Shown here: positions 15,736 to 24,797 of the stretch, piece by piece
Position numbering within the stretch: position 1 is the stretch's first letter
Layout of the letters: each line of letters starts with the position of its first letter
Source of the DNA: Oscillibacter sp.
GTDB lineage: Bacteria > Bacillota > Clostridia > Oscillospirales > Oscillospiraceae
Direction of reading: 5' to 3'
Assembly (NCBI GenBank): GCA_017527365.1
Contig: JAFXQD010000098.1
Location: 1-45,759, forward strand
DNA: 45,759 nt
The notes under the pieces: model-generated
Database searches by the model: none
Told to the model about the DNA's origin: nothing
The model's input: only the letters and a program-made list of their open reading frames with translations
Made by a program: the position numbers and the translations under genes

Positions 15736-16308
15736 TCACAGCACGGGCCATCCCTGACGGTCAAAGGAAAACACCCAGTAGTCTTTTGCGCCAATCCGCG
15801 CCGCCGACGCGAGGCAGAAGAGCTCCGGCAAGGGAAACGGCGCGTCCTCGTCGCGGGCAAGCGCGACGCGCCGCCGTTCGCCGTCCGTGCGCGTGAGCGC
15901 GTCGCGGGCGCCGCGCAACTGCCTTTGGAAACGGGCGCACCGAAACAAACGCTGCCCCTGTCCGGGGCGCCGCCATGCGTCGGGAATCTCCGTTGCACGC
16001 GCCGACGCTTCCGGACGCCTTTCCGCGCCTTCTGGGCGGGATTCCGTATCTATTGGACGCAGTTCCACCCGCGAAAGTTCCCCGGCTTGCGACAGCGCTT
16101 GTTTGGAAAAGCGGCGGGAAATCGCGCCCTGCCCGTTGACGGGCTCCAGCGTGCCTATCAGGACTTCGCCCGCGTCGCCGACCGCCCACGCCCGCCATAC
16201 GCCCCGGCGCAACGGCGCCCGCACGTCCAGACAAGTATACAGCCGTTCCCGCGCCGCCTCCGCTTCCCCCACGCGCTCCCCGCCGCACACAATCGGAAGT
16301 TTGCCCAT
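15736..16308 (-). CDS. Hypothetical protein downstream of the dipeptidase
   Basis: A 190-residue protein with no function I recognise. It opens MGKLPIVCGGERVGEAEA, then has a YTCLDVRAPLRRGVWRAWAV segment, a short GTLEPVNG stretch and a long Arg/Ala/Glu-rich linker, ending KDYWVFSFDRQGWPVL. No signal peptide or membrane segment is seen, so it is probably cytoplasmic. The ATG at 16308 is preferred because GGGAGG lies 8 nt before it, while the GTG at 16314 would be too close. It follows the dipeptidase by 37 nt on the same strand and fits exactly against the nrdR stop, both of which support a real gene. Confidence 0.55.
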   Translation of the reverse strand: MGKLPIVCGGERVGEAEAARERLYTCLDVRAPLRRGVWRAWAVGDAGEVLIGTLEPVNGQGAISRRFSKQALSQAGELSRVELRPIDTESRPEGAERRPEASARATEIPDAWRRPGQGQRLFRCARFQRQLRGARDALTRTDGERRRVALARDEDAPFPLPELFCLASAARIGAKDYWVFSFDRQGWPVL

Positions 16309-16345
16309 GCCCACCGCCTCCCGTCCGATTCTATGCGGGAACGTT

Positions 16346-17218
16346 TCACGCTATCCCAAGGAAGCGCGACAGGTTGCCGTAGAAAATCGCGTGGATGAGC
16401 GGCTGTCCGTATCCGCGCCGCTCCATTGCGGCGGCTAATTTCCCCATGTCCTCCGCGCCGTCGAGACCGCCCGCGCCCGCGATTCCGCCGTCCCAGTCCG
16501 AACCCAAGCCAATACAGGACGCGCCGCCCATGTCGAGAAAATGGTCAAAGTGCCGCAGCAACGCCTCCATAGACCCGTCGCCGCCGACGAAAGCCCGGTA
16601 CAGGTTGACGCCCACGAATCCGCCGCCGTCGCGTATGACGCGGAACTGGTCGTCGGTGAGGTTGCGCGTGTGCGGGCATACGGCGCGGCTGTTGGAATGG
16701 CTCGCCAGCAAGGTCGCGCCCATGTCCGCAACGTCAAAGAATCCCCTGTCCGACAAGTGCGACGCGTCGATGAAAATGCCCAGTTCCGACGCGGCGCGCA
16801 CGAACGCCCGCCCCGTGTCCGACAGCCCGCGCTCCGGATACTCCGCGTGGCTCCCCGAAAGCGCGTTGGCATGGTTCCACGTCGGATTCACCCAGCGGGC
16901 GCCCCATGCTTGCGCCTCTTGCAATCGTTCCGGGTTGCAATCCAGCAGTTCGCCGCCCTCTATCGACAGCGCGGCGCGGCGCATGAGTTCGGGATAACGC
17001 GCCTTCTCGCGCCGGAACAGCGCCGCTTGCGCCTCTACGGATTTGCGCAAATCCGGCGTTTTGGCGCTGTCCGCGAAAACGGCGAAAACCTGCCCGAACG
17101 GCTCGTAGCGCGACAATCGCTCTAAGTCGCACTGCCCGGACGCGTCCCGCAGGCTTTCGCCCGTCCCGACGCAGCGGCTCAACGTGTCGCAGTGCGCGTC
17201 AAAGTACGCTAACTTCAT
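16346..17218 (-). CDS. Membrane-dipeptidase family (M19) zinc dipeptidase
   Basis: A 290-residue hydrolase of the renal-dipeptidase (M19) family, cleaving dipeptides, often with D-residues, using two zinc ions. The family ligands and motifs are visible in order: FDAHCDT near the N terminus, LSIEGGE (bridging Glu), NPTWNHAN, DASHLSD, SHSNSR and GLGSDWDGG. No signal peptide is seen, so this is the cytoplasmic bacterial type. It is divergent from nth with about 51 nt between the starts, and it has an AAGGGG ribosome site. A role in peptide nitrogen use or wall-peptide recycling is possible. Confidence 0.92.
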   Translation of the reverse strand: MKLAYFDAHCDTLSRCVGTGESLRDASGQCDLERLSRYEPFGQVFAVFADSAKTPDLRKSVEAQAALFRREKARYPELMRRAALSIEGGELLDCNPERLQEAQAWGARWVNPTWNHANALSGSHAEYPERGLSDTGRAFVRAASELGIFIDASHLSDRGFFDVADMGATLLASHSNSRAVCPHTRNLTDDQFRVIRDGGGFVGVNLYRAFVGGDGSMEALLRHFDHFLDMGGASCIGLGSDWDGGIAGAGGLDGAEDMGKLAAAMERRGYGQPLIHAIFYGNLSRFLGIA

Positions 17219-17269
17219 TACATCGTCCCCTTCCGCCTGATTCTATGTCCGATAAAGGAAGTTTTGCCC

Positions 17270-17908
17270 ATGAAAACGGAATCGCAAGTACGGAGTATCA
17301 TCGACATTTTAAAGGGCGTCTATCCCGACGCCCTTTGCTCCCTGCAATACGCGAAAGATTATGAGTTGCTGTTCGCCGTGCGGCTGTCGGCGCAGTGCAC
17401 GGACGAGCGCGTCAACCGGGTGACGCCCGCGCTCTACGCACGTTTCCCCACGCTGGAGAGTTTCGCCGCCGCCGACCCGGCGGAAGTCGGGGAATACGTC
17501 CGTTCCTGCGGGTTCTACAACGGCAAATCCCGCGACATAGTCGCCTGCGCGAAAGCGTTGCTGGAAAAGCACGGCGGGAAAGTCCCCGGCACGATGGAGG
17601 AATTGACCGCCCTGCCGGGCGTCGGGCGCAAGACCGCCAACCTGATTTTAGGCGACGTGTACGGCCAGCCGGCGTATGTGTGCGACACGCACTGCATACG
17701 GATTACGGGGCGGCTTGGGCTGACGGACGGCGCGAAAGACCCCGTGAAGGTTGAGCGGCAGTTGAGGGAGGTTTTGCCGCCGGAGGAGTCGTCGAACTTC
17801 TGCCACCGCATGGTATTGTTCGGGCGCGACACTTGCACGGCCCGCGCCCCGAAATGCGGAAACTGTCCGTTGCGCGCCCTCTGCGACGCGTGGAACGGCG
17901 CGGAATGA
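17270..17908 (+). CDS. nth: Endonuclease III (DNA glycosylase/AP lyase)
   Basis: This base-excision repair enzyme removes oxidised pyrimidines and nicks the abasic site. The helix-hairpin-helix is LPGVGRKTANLIL, with the catalytic Lys in GRKTAN, and the catalytic Asp is in VCDTHCIR. A 4Fe-4S loop of spacing C-x6-C-x2-C-x5-C closes the protein (CTARAPKC, CGNC, then PLRALC). The 212-residue length is typical. The ATG at 17270 follows AAAGGAAG; a TTG six nt upstream is less well placed. Confidence 0.96.
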   Translation: MKTESQVRSIIDILKGVYPDALCSLQYAKDYELLFAVRLSAQCTDERVNRVTPALYARFPTLESFAAADPAEVGEYVRSCGFYNGKSRDIVACAKALLEKHGGKVPGTMEELTALPGVGRKTANLILGDVYGQPAYVCDTHCIRITGRLGLTDGAKDPVKVERQLREVLPPEESSNFCHRMVLFGRDTCTARAPKCGNCPLRALCDAWNGAE

Positions 17909-18025
17909 TTGCCTGCGCACGGTCTCGCCCTCGGATTATATCATATTTTTAAAGGCTTTGGAAGTTTCGCCGACTTGCTTCCCGACTAACGTCAAAATTT
18001 TGCGGAGCAAATATAAAGATTTGTC

Positions 18026-18054
18026 TTTACAAGGGCTCCCGTCTGTGTTACAGT
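18026..18054 (+). promoter_or_regulatory. Sigma-A-type promoter for radC-alaX
   Basis: TTTACA at 18026-18031 and TACAGT at 18049-18054 are 17 bp apart, with TG one base before the -10 (extended -10). The surrounding 17.91-18.12 kb gap is unusually AT-rich for this window. Confidence 0.5.
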
Positions 18055-18122
18055 AAAATTTGGAATGGCGGATAGCTGATTTTTGCCGATATAAACATCC
18101 CGCGCTTTTGAGGAGAACCTTC

Positions 18123-18821
18123 ATGAGAAAAAAAGATACGACCGCGAATCCCCATCAGGGACACCGCGAAAACGTGCGCCGCCGCTACACTGCGGGCGGC
18201 TTGGAAGTGTTCGCTCCTCACGAGATACTCGAACTGCTTCTCTACTACGCCATCCCGCAAAAGGACACCAATCCCCTTGCCCACAGGCTGATAGACGCAT
18301 ACGGCAGTTTGTCCCGCGTGCTGTCGGCTCCCGCGAAGGAACTGCAAACTGTGGAAGGCGTCGGAGAACGAACCGCCGCTTTCCTTTCGCTGGTCTTTCA
18401 GATTGGCCGCTGGATTCGTTTGGAGGAGAAACGCGCCGAGAGCGTCAATTTCCTTTCCGCCGAATTTGCCGGGCGGTATGTTCGGGAACTGTTCGCGGGG
18501 CGGGAATGCGAGGCCGTCTGCGAGCTGTGCCTGAATCAGCGCGGAAACCTGATTATGTGCCACGACGCGGCGAATAGAAGCATTGTTTCCGTATCGACGG
18601 ACATCCGGTCTTTGCTCCAAAACGCCATTTTCAGCAACTCCGAATACGTCGTTATCGCCCGCAACCATCCGGGCGGAAAGGCAATTCCCGCTCCGGAAGA
18701 CTACGCCTCCGCCCGACGCTTGCAAGAGGCTTTCCGGAATGTGAATATCAAACTTTACGACCATATCATCGTAGGGAACGGGGATTACGTTTCCTTGCGG
18801 GAAAGCGGATTTCTCGATTGA
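18123..18821 (+). CDS. radC: RadC-family JAB/MPN-domain protein
   Basis: A 232-residue RadC homologue; the family's molecular role is unsettled despite its repair name. An N-terminal helix-hairpin-helix-like segment (about 1-100, with VEGVGERTAAFLSL) precedes the JAB domain. The metal motif, normally H-N-H-P-S-G with a later Asp, reads RNHPGG here followed by EDYAS. The first His ligand is therefore Arg and the Ser is Gly, so metal-dependent activity is doubtful. GAGGAG precedes the ATG at 18123. The stop overlaps a possible TTG start of the next gene, placing the two in one operon. Confidence 0.85.
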   Translation: MRKKDTTANPHQGHRENVRRRYTAGGLEVFAPHEILELLLYYAIPQKDTNPLAHRLIDAYGSLSRVLSAPAKELQTVEGVGERTAAFLSLVFQIGRWIRLEEKRAESVNFLSAEFAGRYVRELFAGRECEAVCELCLNQRGNLIMCHDAANRSIVSVSTDIRSLLQNAIFSNSEYVVIARNHPGGKAIPAPEDYASARRLQEAFRNVNIKLYDHIIVGNGDYVSLRESGFLD

Positions 18822-18850
18822 GCGCAAACGACGAAAGAGAGGATGTTTCC

Positions 18851-20017
18851 ATGGAAACGGAAAAACTGTATTATCAGGACGCGTTTTTAACCGAATTTAC
18901 GGCGCAAGTCCTTAGTTGCGAACCCAGTAAGGACAAATGGCTTGTCACGCTCGACCGCACGGCGTTTTATCCGGAAGGCGGCGGACAGCCTGCCGACGCC
19001 GGGACGCTTGGCGGCGCGGCGGTTTTAGACGCGCACGAGCGCGGCGGCGAGATTGTCCATACCTGCGACGCGCCGCTGACCGTCGGGGATACCGTCGCGG
19101 GGCGAATCGACTGGGAACGGCGCTTCGACCATATGCAGCAGCATTCCGGGGAGCACATCATTTCCGGGATTCTGTGCGAAATGTTCGACTGCGACAACGT
19201 GGGCTTTCACTTGGGCGCCGACGTTGTGACCATCGACTACAACGCCGAAATTCCGTGGGAAGGGCTTCTGGAAGCGGAAGCGCGGTCTAACGCGGTCATC
19301 TGGGAGGACAGGGAAGCGGAGATTGCGTTCCCGTCGGCGGCGGAACTGGAAACTATGTCCTACCGGAGCAAGAAAGCGCTGTCGGGGGACGTGCGCATTG
19401 TGACCTTTCCGGGCGCGGACTGTTGCGCCTGTTGCGGCACGCACGTCAAACGCGCCGGACAGGTCGGGCTTGTGAAAGTCGTTTCCTGCCAAAAGTTCCG
19501 GGACGGCGTGCGGATTGAGATTCTTTGCGGCAAACGCGCCTTTGACTACCTGTCCGCCGTGTTCGAGCAGGGCAAGGCCGTCGGACAGCGGCTGTCCGTG
19601 AAGCCGACGGAAACCTTGTCGGCGGTAGAGCGTCTGGAAGCGGAGCTTTCCGCCGCGAAAGAACGGATTGCCGCCTTGGAACAGGAAACGTTTGAAGCCG
19701 CGGCGAGAGAATATGCCGGAGCCGGAGACGTTCTGCTGTTCCGCCCCCCCATGCGCCCGGACAGCGTGCGGCGTCTGGCCGACGCGGTGGCGCGGACGTG
19801 CGGCGGACTGGCGGCGGCGTTCGCGGGGCAGGACGGCGCCGGGTACGTTTACGCGCTTGTCCGCGCCGACGGGCAGGCGGTTGCCGTCAAGGAAATGAAC
19901 GCCGCTTTGCACGGGCGCGGCGGCGGGCGCGGCGGCTTCGCGCAGGGAAGCGCACAGGCCGCGCAAGCCGACATTGAGGCGTTTTTCAGGGCAACGGGAA
20001 TAGCGCCTTCCGAATAG
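18851..20017 (+). CDS. AlaX-like alanyl-tRNA editing protein with DHHA1 domain
   Basis: A free-standing homologue of the editing half of alanyl-tRNA synthetase, expected to hydrolyse Ser-tRNA(Ala) or Gly-tRNA(Ala). The N terminus carries YPEGGGQPAD; the zinc site is HMQQHSGEHI (HxxxH) near 95-105 plus CCACCGTH near 195-202. A coiled linker (about 255-290) leads to a DHHA1-type C-terminal domain with the glycine-rich GRGGGRGGFAQG. At 388 residues this is the long AlaX form. ATG 18851 was chosen; a TTG at 18818 overlapping the radC stop would add 11 residues and cannot be excluded. Confidence 0.88.
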   Translation: METEKLYYQDAFLTEFTAQVLSCEPSKDKWLVTLDRTAFYPEGGGQPADAGTLGGAAVLDAHERGGEIVHTCDAPLTVGDTVAGRIDWERRFDHMQQHSGEHIISGILCEMFDCDNVGFHLGADVVTIDYNAEIPWEGLLEAEARSNAVIWEDREAEIAFPSAAELETMSYRSKKALSGDVRIVTFPGADCCACCGTHVKRAGQVGLVKVVSCQKFRDGVRIEILCGKRAFDYLSAVFEQGKAVGQRLSVKPTETLSAVERLEAELSAAKERIAALEQETFEAAAREYAGAGDVLLFRPPMRPDSVRRLADAVARTCGGLAAAFAGQDGAGYVYALVRADGQAVAVKEMNAALHGRGGGRGGFAQGSAQAAQADIEAFFRATGIAPSE

Positions 20018-20087
20018 GGCTCACCGCCGCCGATTCCTTGATTTGCCGCGCATGATTCCGCCGCGCCGCCGCAGACTATGCGCGGGG

Positions 20088-20252
20088 GTGATTGCCTTGC
20101 CGGACGACAAAACGCCCGTATTGCGCCTTGAACCGGAAAAGCGGCTCTGTCCGGAGTACGACCCGGCGACGATTAAGCGTTACCGCGTGGCGGAGCCGGG
20201 GGAAACGGGCTTCCGCGTGCTTGACAACTTCTGCGAGGAGCACATCCAATAA
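20088..20252 (+). CDS. Small hypothetical protein
   Basis: A possible 54-residue protein, IALPDDKTPVLRLEPEKRLC followed by PEYDPATIKRYRVAEPGE and ending in an acidic CEEH tail. No function is recognised. The likely start is GTG at 20088; an ATG at 20052 would add 12 Arg/Pro-rich residues. No strong ribosome site is visible for either. Support comes from its fit between alaX and a terminator hairpin that begins 2 nt after its stop. Confidence 0.4.
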   Translation: MIALPDDKTPVLRLEPEKRLCPEYDPATIKRYRVAEPGETGFRVLDNFCEEHIQ

Positions 20253-20253
20253 A

Positions 20254-20288
20254 GAACGGCGCCGCGTCAGCCCGACGCGGCGCTGTTC
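20254..20288 (+). terminator. Stem-loop terminator before the rnf promoter
   Basis: A 15-bp stem with one mismatch or wobble, built on GGCGCCGCGTC/GACGCGGCGC around AGCCC, ends the radC-alaX transcript. The T-tract is short (GCTTT), so it may be a moderate terminator. Confidence 0.65.
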
Positions 20289-20325
20289 GCTTTAAAAATA
20301 TCGCCCAAAAAACGGGCTTCCGGAC

Positions 20326-20354
20326 TGGACATTTTCTTTTTCGTGGTGTAAAAT
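20326..20354 (+). promoter_or_regulatory. Sigma-A-type promoter for the rnf operon
   Basis: TGGACA at 20326-20331 and TAAAAT at 20349-20354 are 17 bp apart. The resulting leader is about 100 nt and no riboswitch was recognised in it. Confidence 0.55.
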
Positions 20355-20461
20355 AAAGATATTATGCGGCAGTGCGCCCATGCCCGTTGACGCCGGGATT
20401 CCATGAAGGAGGGAATATCGACGGGGCCGGAGGCTGTCACAGGAGAAAATGAGGTGAAAAA

Positions 20462-21835
20462 ATGGCAAATGCGTTCTTTGGCGGCGTTCATCCCCGCGAC
20501 ATGAAGGCCGCAACCAATGAAAAAGCCATCCAACAACTCCCGCCCCCGCCGGAAGTGGTCATTCCCATGTCCATGCACTTCGGCGCCCCCTGCGCCCCGC
20601 TCGTGCAAAAGGGCGACTTTGTGAAAGTCGGGCAGAAAATCGGCGAGTTCCGGGGGCTTGGCGCGCCCATTCACGCCAGCGTGTCCGGGAAAGTCAAGGC
20701 CGTGGAGCCGCGCCCGTACAGCATGGGCGGGAACATGATGTCCGTGGTCATTGAAAACGACTTCAAGGACGAGTTGAGCGAAGAAGTCAAAGCCCCCGCC
20801 GACCCCGACGCCCTGAGCGTACAGGAAATGGCGGAGGCGGTCAAAAACGCCGGAGTCGTGGGCATGGGCGGCGCGACGTTCCCGACGCACGTCAAGATTT
20901 CCGGCGGAATCGGGAAAGTAGACACCGTCATCATCAACGGCGCGGAGTGCGAGCCGTACATCACCGGAGACCACCGCACCATGCTGGAGCGCCCGGAGGA
21001 AATCATCGGCGGCGCGACATATCTGGCGAAAATGTTCGGCGTCGGCAAGGTTATCGTCGGCGTGGAGGACAACAAGCAAAACGGCATTGACAGCCTGAAC
21101 CGCGTCATTGCCGAGAAAAATGCGCCCGTGGAAGTCCGCGCCCTCGCTTGCCGCTACCCGCAGGGCGGGGAAAAACAGCTCTGCCAAGCCATTACCGGAA
21201 AGCAAGTCCCGCCCGGCGGACTGCCGTCCAATATCGGCTGCGCCGTGTTCAACATCAACACGACCTGCGCCATTTACCGCGCCGTTCACGACGGAATGCC
21301 CGTGGTCAAGAAAATCGTGACGGTGGCGGGTTCGGGCGTCGCGGAGCCGAAAAATCTGGAATGCCCAATCGGGACGCCGGTTTCCCGCCTGTTCGACGAG
21401 TGCGGCGGGCTGGACGAAAAGACTTACAAGTTAGTTATGGGCGGCCCCATGATGGGCATGGCGCAGTATACGGCGGAAGTCCCGGTAGGCAAGGGGACTG
21501 GCGCTATGCTGGCGTTCTGCGCCGACGAGGAACAGACCGTGCAAGACCCGCAATGTATCCGTTGCGGAAAGTGCGTCGCGGCTTGCCCCATGCGTTTGGA
21601 GCCGCTTTTTATGTACCAGTACGCGTCCAAAAACATGCTCGACGAGCTCAACGCCGCGCACATCATGGACTGCATGGAGTGCGGCGCCTGCGCCTACGCC
21701 TGCCCGGCGCGTATGCACCTGACGCATATGTTCAAGTACGGCAAGCAGAAGCTCAAAGAGAAAATGGCGGCTGACAAGGCGGCGGCGGAAGCCAAGAAAG
21801 CGGCGGCGGAGAAAAAGGAGGCTGTGGCGAAATGA
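20462..21835 (+). CDS. rnfC: Rnf complex subunit C (NADH/FMN and Fe-S subunit)
   Basis: RnfC is the cytoplasmic subunit of the ion-translocating ferredoxin:NAD+ oxidoreductase that contacts NAD(H). The N terminus has GGVHP and a barrel-sandwich hybrid segment (APIHASVSGKVKAV). The Complex-I 51-kDa-like domain includes GVVGMGGATFPTHVK and INGAECEPYI. Two 4Fe-4S motifs close it, CIRCGKCVAACP near 361 and CMECGACAYACP near 401. An Ala/Lys-rich tail follows. It has 457 residues and an AGGTG site. The stop overlaps rnfD by ATGA. Confidence 0.96.
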   Translation: MANAFFGGVHPRDMKAATNEKAIQQLPPPPEVVIPMSMHFGAPCAPLVQKGDFVKVGQKIGEFRGLGAPIHASVSGKVKAVEPRPYSMGGNMMSVVIENDFKDELSEEVKAPADPDALSVQEMAEAVKNAGVVGMGGATFPTHVKISGGIGKVDTVIINGAECEPYITGDHRTMLERPEEIIGGATYLAKMFGVGKVIVGVEDNKQNGIDSLNRVIAEKNAPVEVRALACRYPQGGEKQLCQAITGKQVPPGGLPSNIGCAVFNINTTCAIYRAVHDGMPVVKKIVTVAGSGVAEPKNLECPIGTPVSRLFDECGGLDEKTYKLVMGGPMMGMAQYTAEVPVGKGTGAMLAFCADEEQTVQDPQCIRCGKCVAACPMRLEPLFMYQYASKNMLDELNAAHIMDCMECGACAYACPARMHLTHMFKYGKQKLKEKMAADKAAAEAKKAAAEKKEAVAK

Positions 21836-22851
21836 CGACGGATTACAAGAGCCTGAAACTCATTGCGACATCCTCCCCGCACATTCGCGGCGAACAGACC
21901 ACGCAAACCATTATGCGCGACGTGCTCATTGGGCTTTGCCCCGCGCTGATTTTCGCGTGCTTTAACTTCGGCGTCCGCGCCCTGTCCGTGACGGCGTTCT
22001 CGGCGGCGTCCTGCGTGTTCTTCGAGTGGCTCTACCGCCGCCTCATGAACAAGCCGCAGACCGTCGGCGACCTCAGCGCGGTTGTGACGGGCGTTTTGCT
22101 GGCGTTCGTCTGCCCCGTGCAGATTCCCTACTGGACAATCCTTATCGGCGACTTCTTCGCCATTGTGTTAGTGAAACAGCTTTTCGGCGGAATCGGGTGC
22201 AACTTCGTCAACCCCGCCCTCGCCGGACGCGCCGCGCTTCTGGCGAGCTACGCCGGGACGATGACGACATGGGCGGCGCCGGGACACTTCGCGCCCGTGT
22301 TCGGCTCTGCCGCCGACGTGATGACGACCGCAACCCCGCTGGCGCAGTTAAAGGGCGGCATGGCGGAATTTCTCATGGGGCGCTACAGCCCGTTCGACAT
22401 GTTCCTCGGCGTCATTCCCGGCTCTGTCGGGGAGGTTTCCGCGCTCGCGCTTTTAATCGGCTTCGCGTGGCTCCTCTACCGGAAAATCATCAACTGGCAG
22501 ACGCCCGTTTTCTACGTGGGGACTGTCGCCGTTCTGGCGTTCCTGTTCCCCCGCGGCGGCGTCGGAAACTTCGATTGGATGATTTACAACGTCCTCGGCG
22601 GCGGACTTATGCTCGGCGCGATTTTTATGGCGACCGATTACGCCACGTCCCCCGTCACGGCGAAAGGGCAGGCCATTTTCGGCGTCGGCTGCGGGCTGTT
22701 TACAATCGCAATCCGCTACTTCGGCTCTTACAACGAGGGCGTGTGCTATTCCATCATGGTCATGAACCTGTTCGTGCCCCTGATTGACCGCTATGTGAAA
22801 CCGCCGCGCTTTGGCGCGGCCAACGTCGAAAAGAAGGAGGCGGCGAAATGA
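21832..22851 (+). CDS. rnfD: Rnf complex subunit D (membrane flavoprotein)
   Basis: RnfD is a polytopic membrane subunit carrying covalent FMN and probably part of the ion path. The flavinylation motif TTATPL lies at residues 165-170, with Thr168 the likely attachment site. Other family marks are GGIGCNFVNPALAGR and the FMATDYATSPVT stretch near the end. About eight to ten hydrophobic helices are visible. At 339 residues it is standard. It overlaps both rnfC and rnfG by four bases, indicating tight translational coupling. Confidence 0.95.
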   Translation: MTTDYKSLKLIATSSPHIRGEQTTQTIMRDVLIGLCPALIFACFNFGVRALSVTAFSAASCVFFEWLYRRLMNKPQTVGDLSAVVTGVLLAFVCPVQIPYWTILIGDFFAIVLVKQLFGGIGCNFVNPALAGRAALLASYAGTMTTWAAPGHFAPVFGSAADVMTTATPLAQLKGGMAEFLMGRYSPFDMFLGVIPGSVGEVSALALLIGFAWLLYRKIINWQTPVFYVGTVAVLAFLFPRGGVGNFDWMIYNVLGGGLMLGAIFMATDYATSPVTAKGQAIFGVGCGLFTIAIRYFGSYNEGVCYSIMVMNLFVPLIDRYVKPPRFGAANVEKKEAAK

Positions 22852-23480
22852 GCGCGGAAGTCAAACAGGCTGAGAAAGCCCGAATGGACCCGAAATACAT
22901 TGCGACGCTGACGGCGCGGCTTTTCGCCGCGTGCGTGGTCGTCGCGTTCCTGCTGGGGCTGGTCAACATGGTGACGCTCCCCAACATCACCGCCCGCAAG
23001 AAAGCCGCCACGGACGCCGCTTTAAAGCAGGTCGTGGAAAATCCCGACGGCTCCGCCTTTTCGGACGCGCTGGAGCTCTCCGGCGACATGACGGCGGCGG
23101 CGTCCGGCGCGGGCGCGACGCTCTCCGCGCTCTACGCCGTCACGGAGGGCGGCGCAAACGCCGGGTACGCCCTGACGGTCGTCGCAAGCGGTTCGCAGGG
23201 AAGCATTGAAATGATGGTCGGCGTTGACGAGGCGGACGTTGTGACGGGCGTTTCGATTGTCAACAACTCCGAAACGCCGGGAATCGGCTCCAAGGTCATG
23301 GGCAACGAGCCCACGGCGAACGGGACGCCCGTGCTTGACCAGTTCGTCGGCAAGTCCCCGGCGGACGGGACGCTCTCGGTCGGCGGCAACATCGACGCAA
23401 TCAGCGGCGCGACCGTCTCTTCCAGAGGCGTGACGGCGGGCGTAAACGCCGCCCTCGCCGTCGCCGCCCTGCTGGACTGA
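22848..23480 (+). CDS. rnfG: Rnf complex subunit G (FMN-binding)
   Basis: RnfG has one N-terminal membrane helix (about 20-45) and an extracytoplasmic FMN_bind domain. The flavinylation motif ISGATVSS has its Thr at residue 189. The ETPGIGSKV motif near residue 143 is characteristic. At 210 residues it is normal. ApbE, the flavin transferase that would be needed for RnfD, RnfG and the reductase at 7153, is not in the window. Only 18 nt separate it from rnfE. Confidence 0.95.
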   Translation: MSAEVKQAEKARMDPKYIATLTARLFAACVVVAFLLGLVNMVTLPNITARKKAATDAALKQVVENPDGSAFSDALELSGDMTAAASGAGATLSALYAVTEGGANAGYALTVVASGSQGSIEMMVGVDEADVVTGVSIVNNSETPGIGSKVMGNEPTANGTPVLDQFVGKSPADGTLSVGGNIDAISGATVSSRGVTAGVNAALAVAALLD

Positions 23481-23498
23481 CGAAAGGAGGCGCGACAT

Positions 23499-24194
23499 AT
23501 GGATTTCAAAGCGCAATTCAAAGAGGGGCTTATCACGAATAATCCCGTGCTCGTACAGCTTCTGGGGCTTTGCTCCACAATGGCGATTACCACTTCCTTC
23601 TTTAACGGCCTCGGCATGGGCATCGCCGTCACGATTATTCTGACGCTCTCCAACGTCATTATTTCCGCCATTCGGAACGTTATCCCCGACAAAATCCGTA
23701 TCGCCATGTTTATCGTGGTTATCGCCGGGTTCGTCACCATGGTTGACCTGCTTTTGCAAGCCTTCGTCCCGGCGCTGTCGGAATCGCTGGGCGTGTTCAT
23801 TCCGCTGATTGTCGTAAACTGCATTATCCTTGGGCGGGCGGAGTCGTTTTCCTATAAGAACGGAATCGCGGCGTCGGCGGTCGACGGCATTTGTCAGGGA
23901 ATCGGCTATACGGTCGTACTGCTGGTTATGTGCGTTATCCGCGAGTTCTTGGGCGCGGGGACGTTCGGCGGCGGAATCCTCGGCCCCGGCGGCATTTTTG
24001 AGGGCGGCGCGCTGGGCGCGGGCAAGGGAATCACGATTCTGCCCGAACAGTACCCCATGAAGCTCTTAACGCTCCCCGTGGGCGGCTTCATCGTGCTGGC
24101 GGTTCTCATCGCCGCCATGCAGTGGGCGCTGGGCAACGCCAAAAAGAAAGCGGAAGAAGCCGCGAAAGCTGAAAAGGAGGCGGCGAAAGCATGA
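23499..24194 (+). CDS. rnfE: Rnf complex subunit E (membrane, Fe-S path)
   Basis: RnfE is a six-helix membrane protein that, paired with RnfA in inverted topology, holds a 2Fe-2S centre at the core of the complex. The family marks NNPVLVQLLGLC at residues 13-24 (Cys ligand) and VNCIILGRAE near 108-117 (second Cys) are present. The C terminus adds an Ala/Lys/Glu-rich tail, as in RnfC. It has 231 residues and an AAAGGAGG site. The stop overlaps rnfA by ATGA. Confidence 0.95.
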   Translation: MDFKAQFKEGLITNNPVLVQLLGLCSTMAITTSFFNGLGMGIAVTIILTLSNVIISAIRNVIPDKIRIAMFIVVIAGFVTMVDLLLQAFVPALSESLGVFIPLIVVNCIILGRAESFSYKNGIAASAVDGICQGIGYTVVLLVMCVIREFLGAGTFGGGILGPGGIFEGGALGAGKGITILPEQYPMKLLTLPVGGFIVLAVLIAAMQWALGNAKKKAEEAAKAEKEAAKA

Positions 24195-24784
24195 AAGAGC
24201 TCTCAACGCTTGTCACAATCACAATCGGCGCGATTCTCTCCAACAACTTCATTTTCTCGCAGTTCTTGGGCTGCTGCCCGTTCATGGGCGTGTCGAAAAA
24301 GATTGACACCGCCACGGGCATGGGCTTCGCGGTCGTGTTCGTCATGGGGCTGGCGTCCGCCATTACGTGGTGCGTCTACAACTGGATTCTTGTCCCGCTG
24401 AACCTGCTGTACATGGAGACGGTCGCCTTTATCCTTGTCATCGCCGCGCTGGTACAGTTTATCGAGATGTTCCTGCAGAAGTCGGTGCCGTCGCTCTATA
24501 CGGCGCTGGGCGTCTACCTGCCCCTCATCACGACCAACTGCGCCGTGCTGGGCGTCGCCCTGCTCAACATCCAGAACTCCTACAACTTCATTGAAGCCGT
24601 GGTATACGGCATTATGGGCGGCGCGGGCTTCCTGCTGGCGATTGTCCTGCTTGCCAGCGTCCGCGAACAGCTTGCCTTCGCCGACTACCCCAAAGCCTTT
24701 GACGGGTTCCCTATCGCGCTGGTCGCCGCCGGACTGATGGCGCTGGCGTTCATGGGCTTCTCCGGTCTCGACGTGTTCAAGTAA
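24191..24784 (+). CDS. rnfA: Rnf complex subunit A (membrane, Fe-S path)
   Basis: RnfA is the inverted-topology partner of RnfE. The cysteine-bearing motifs are NNFIFSQFLGCCPFMGVS near residues 17-34 and TNCAVLGVALL near 116-126. Six hydrophobic helices can be followed. At 197 residues it is standard. The gene begins within the rnfE stop codon and is followed by rnfB after 13 nt with an AAGGAGGG site. Confidence 0.95.
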   Translation: MKELSTLVTITIGAILSNNFIFSQFLGCCPFMGVSKKIDTATGMGFAVVFVMGLASAITWCVYNWILVPLNLLYMETVAFILVIAALVQFIEMFLQKSVPSLYTALGVYLPLITTNCAVLGVALLNIQNSYNFIEAVVYGIMGGAGFLLAIVLLASVREQLAFADYPKAFDGFPIALVAAGLMALAFMGFSGLDVFK

Positions 24785-24797
24785 GGAGGGCGGGAGA

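Noticed and set aside
20355..20461. Riboswitch in the rnf leader
   Set aside because: The leader is about 100 nt with no known aptamer core that I could recognise.
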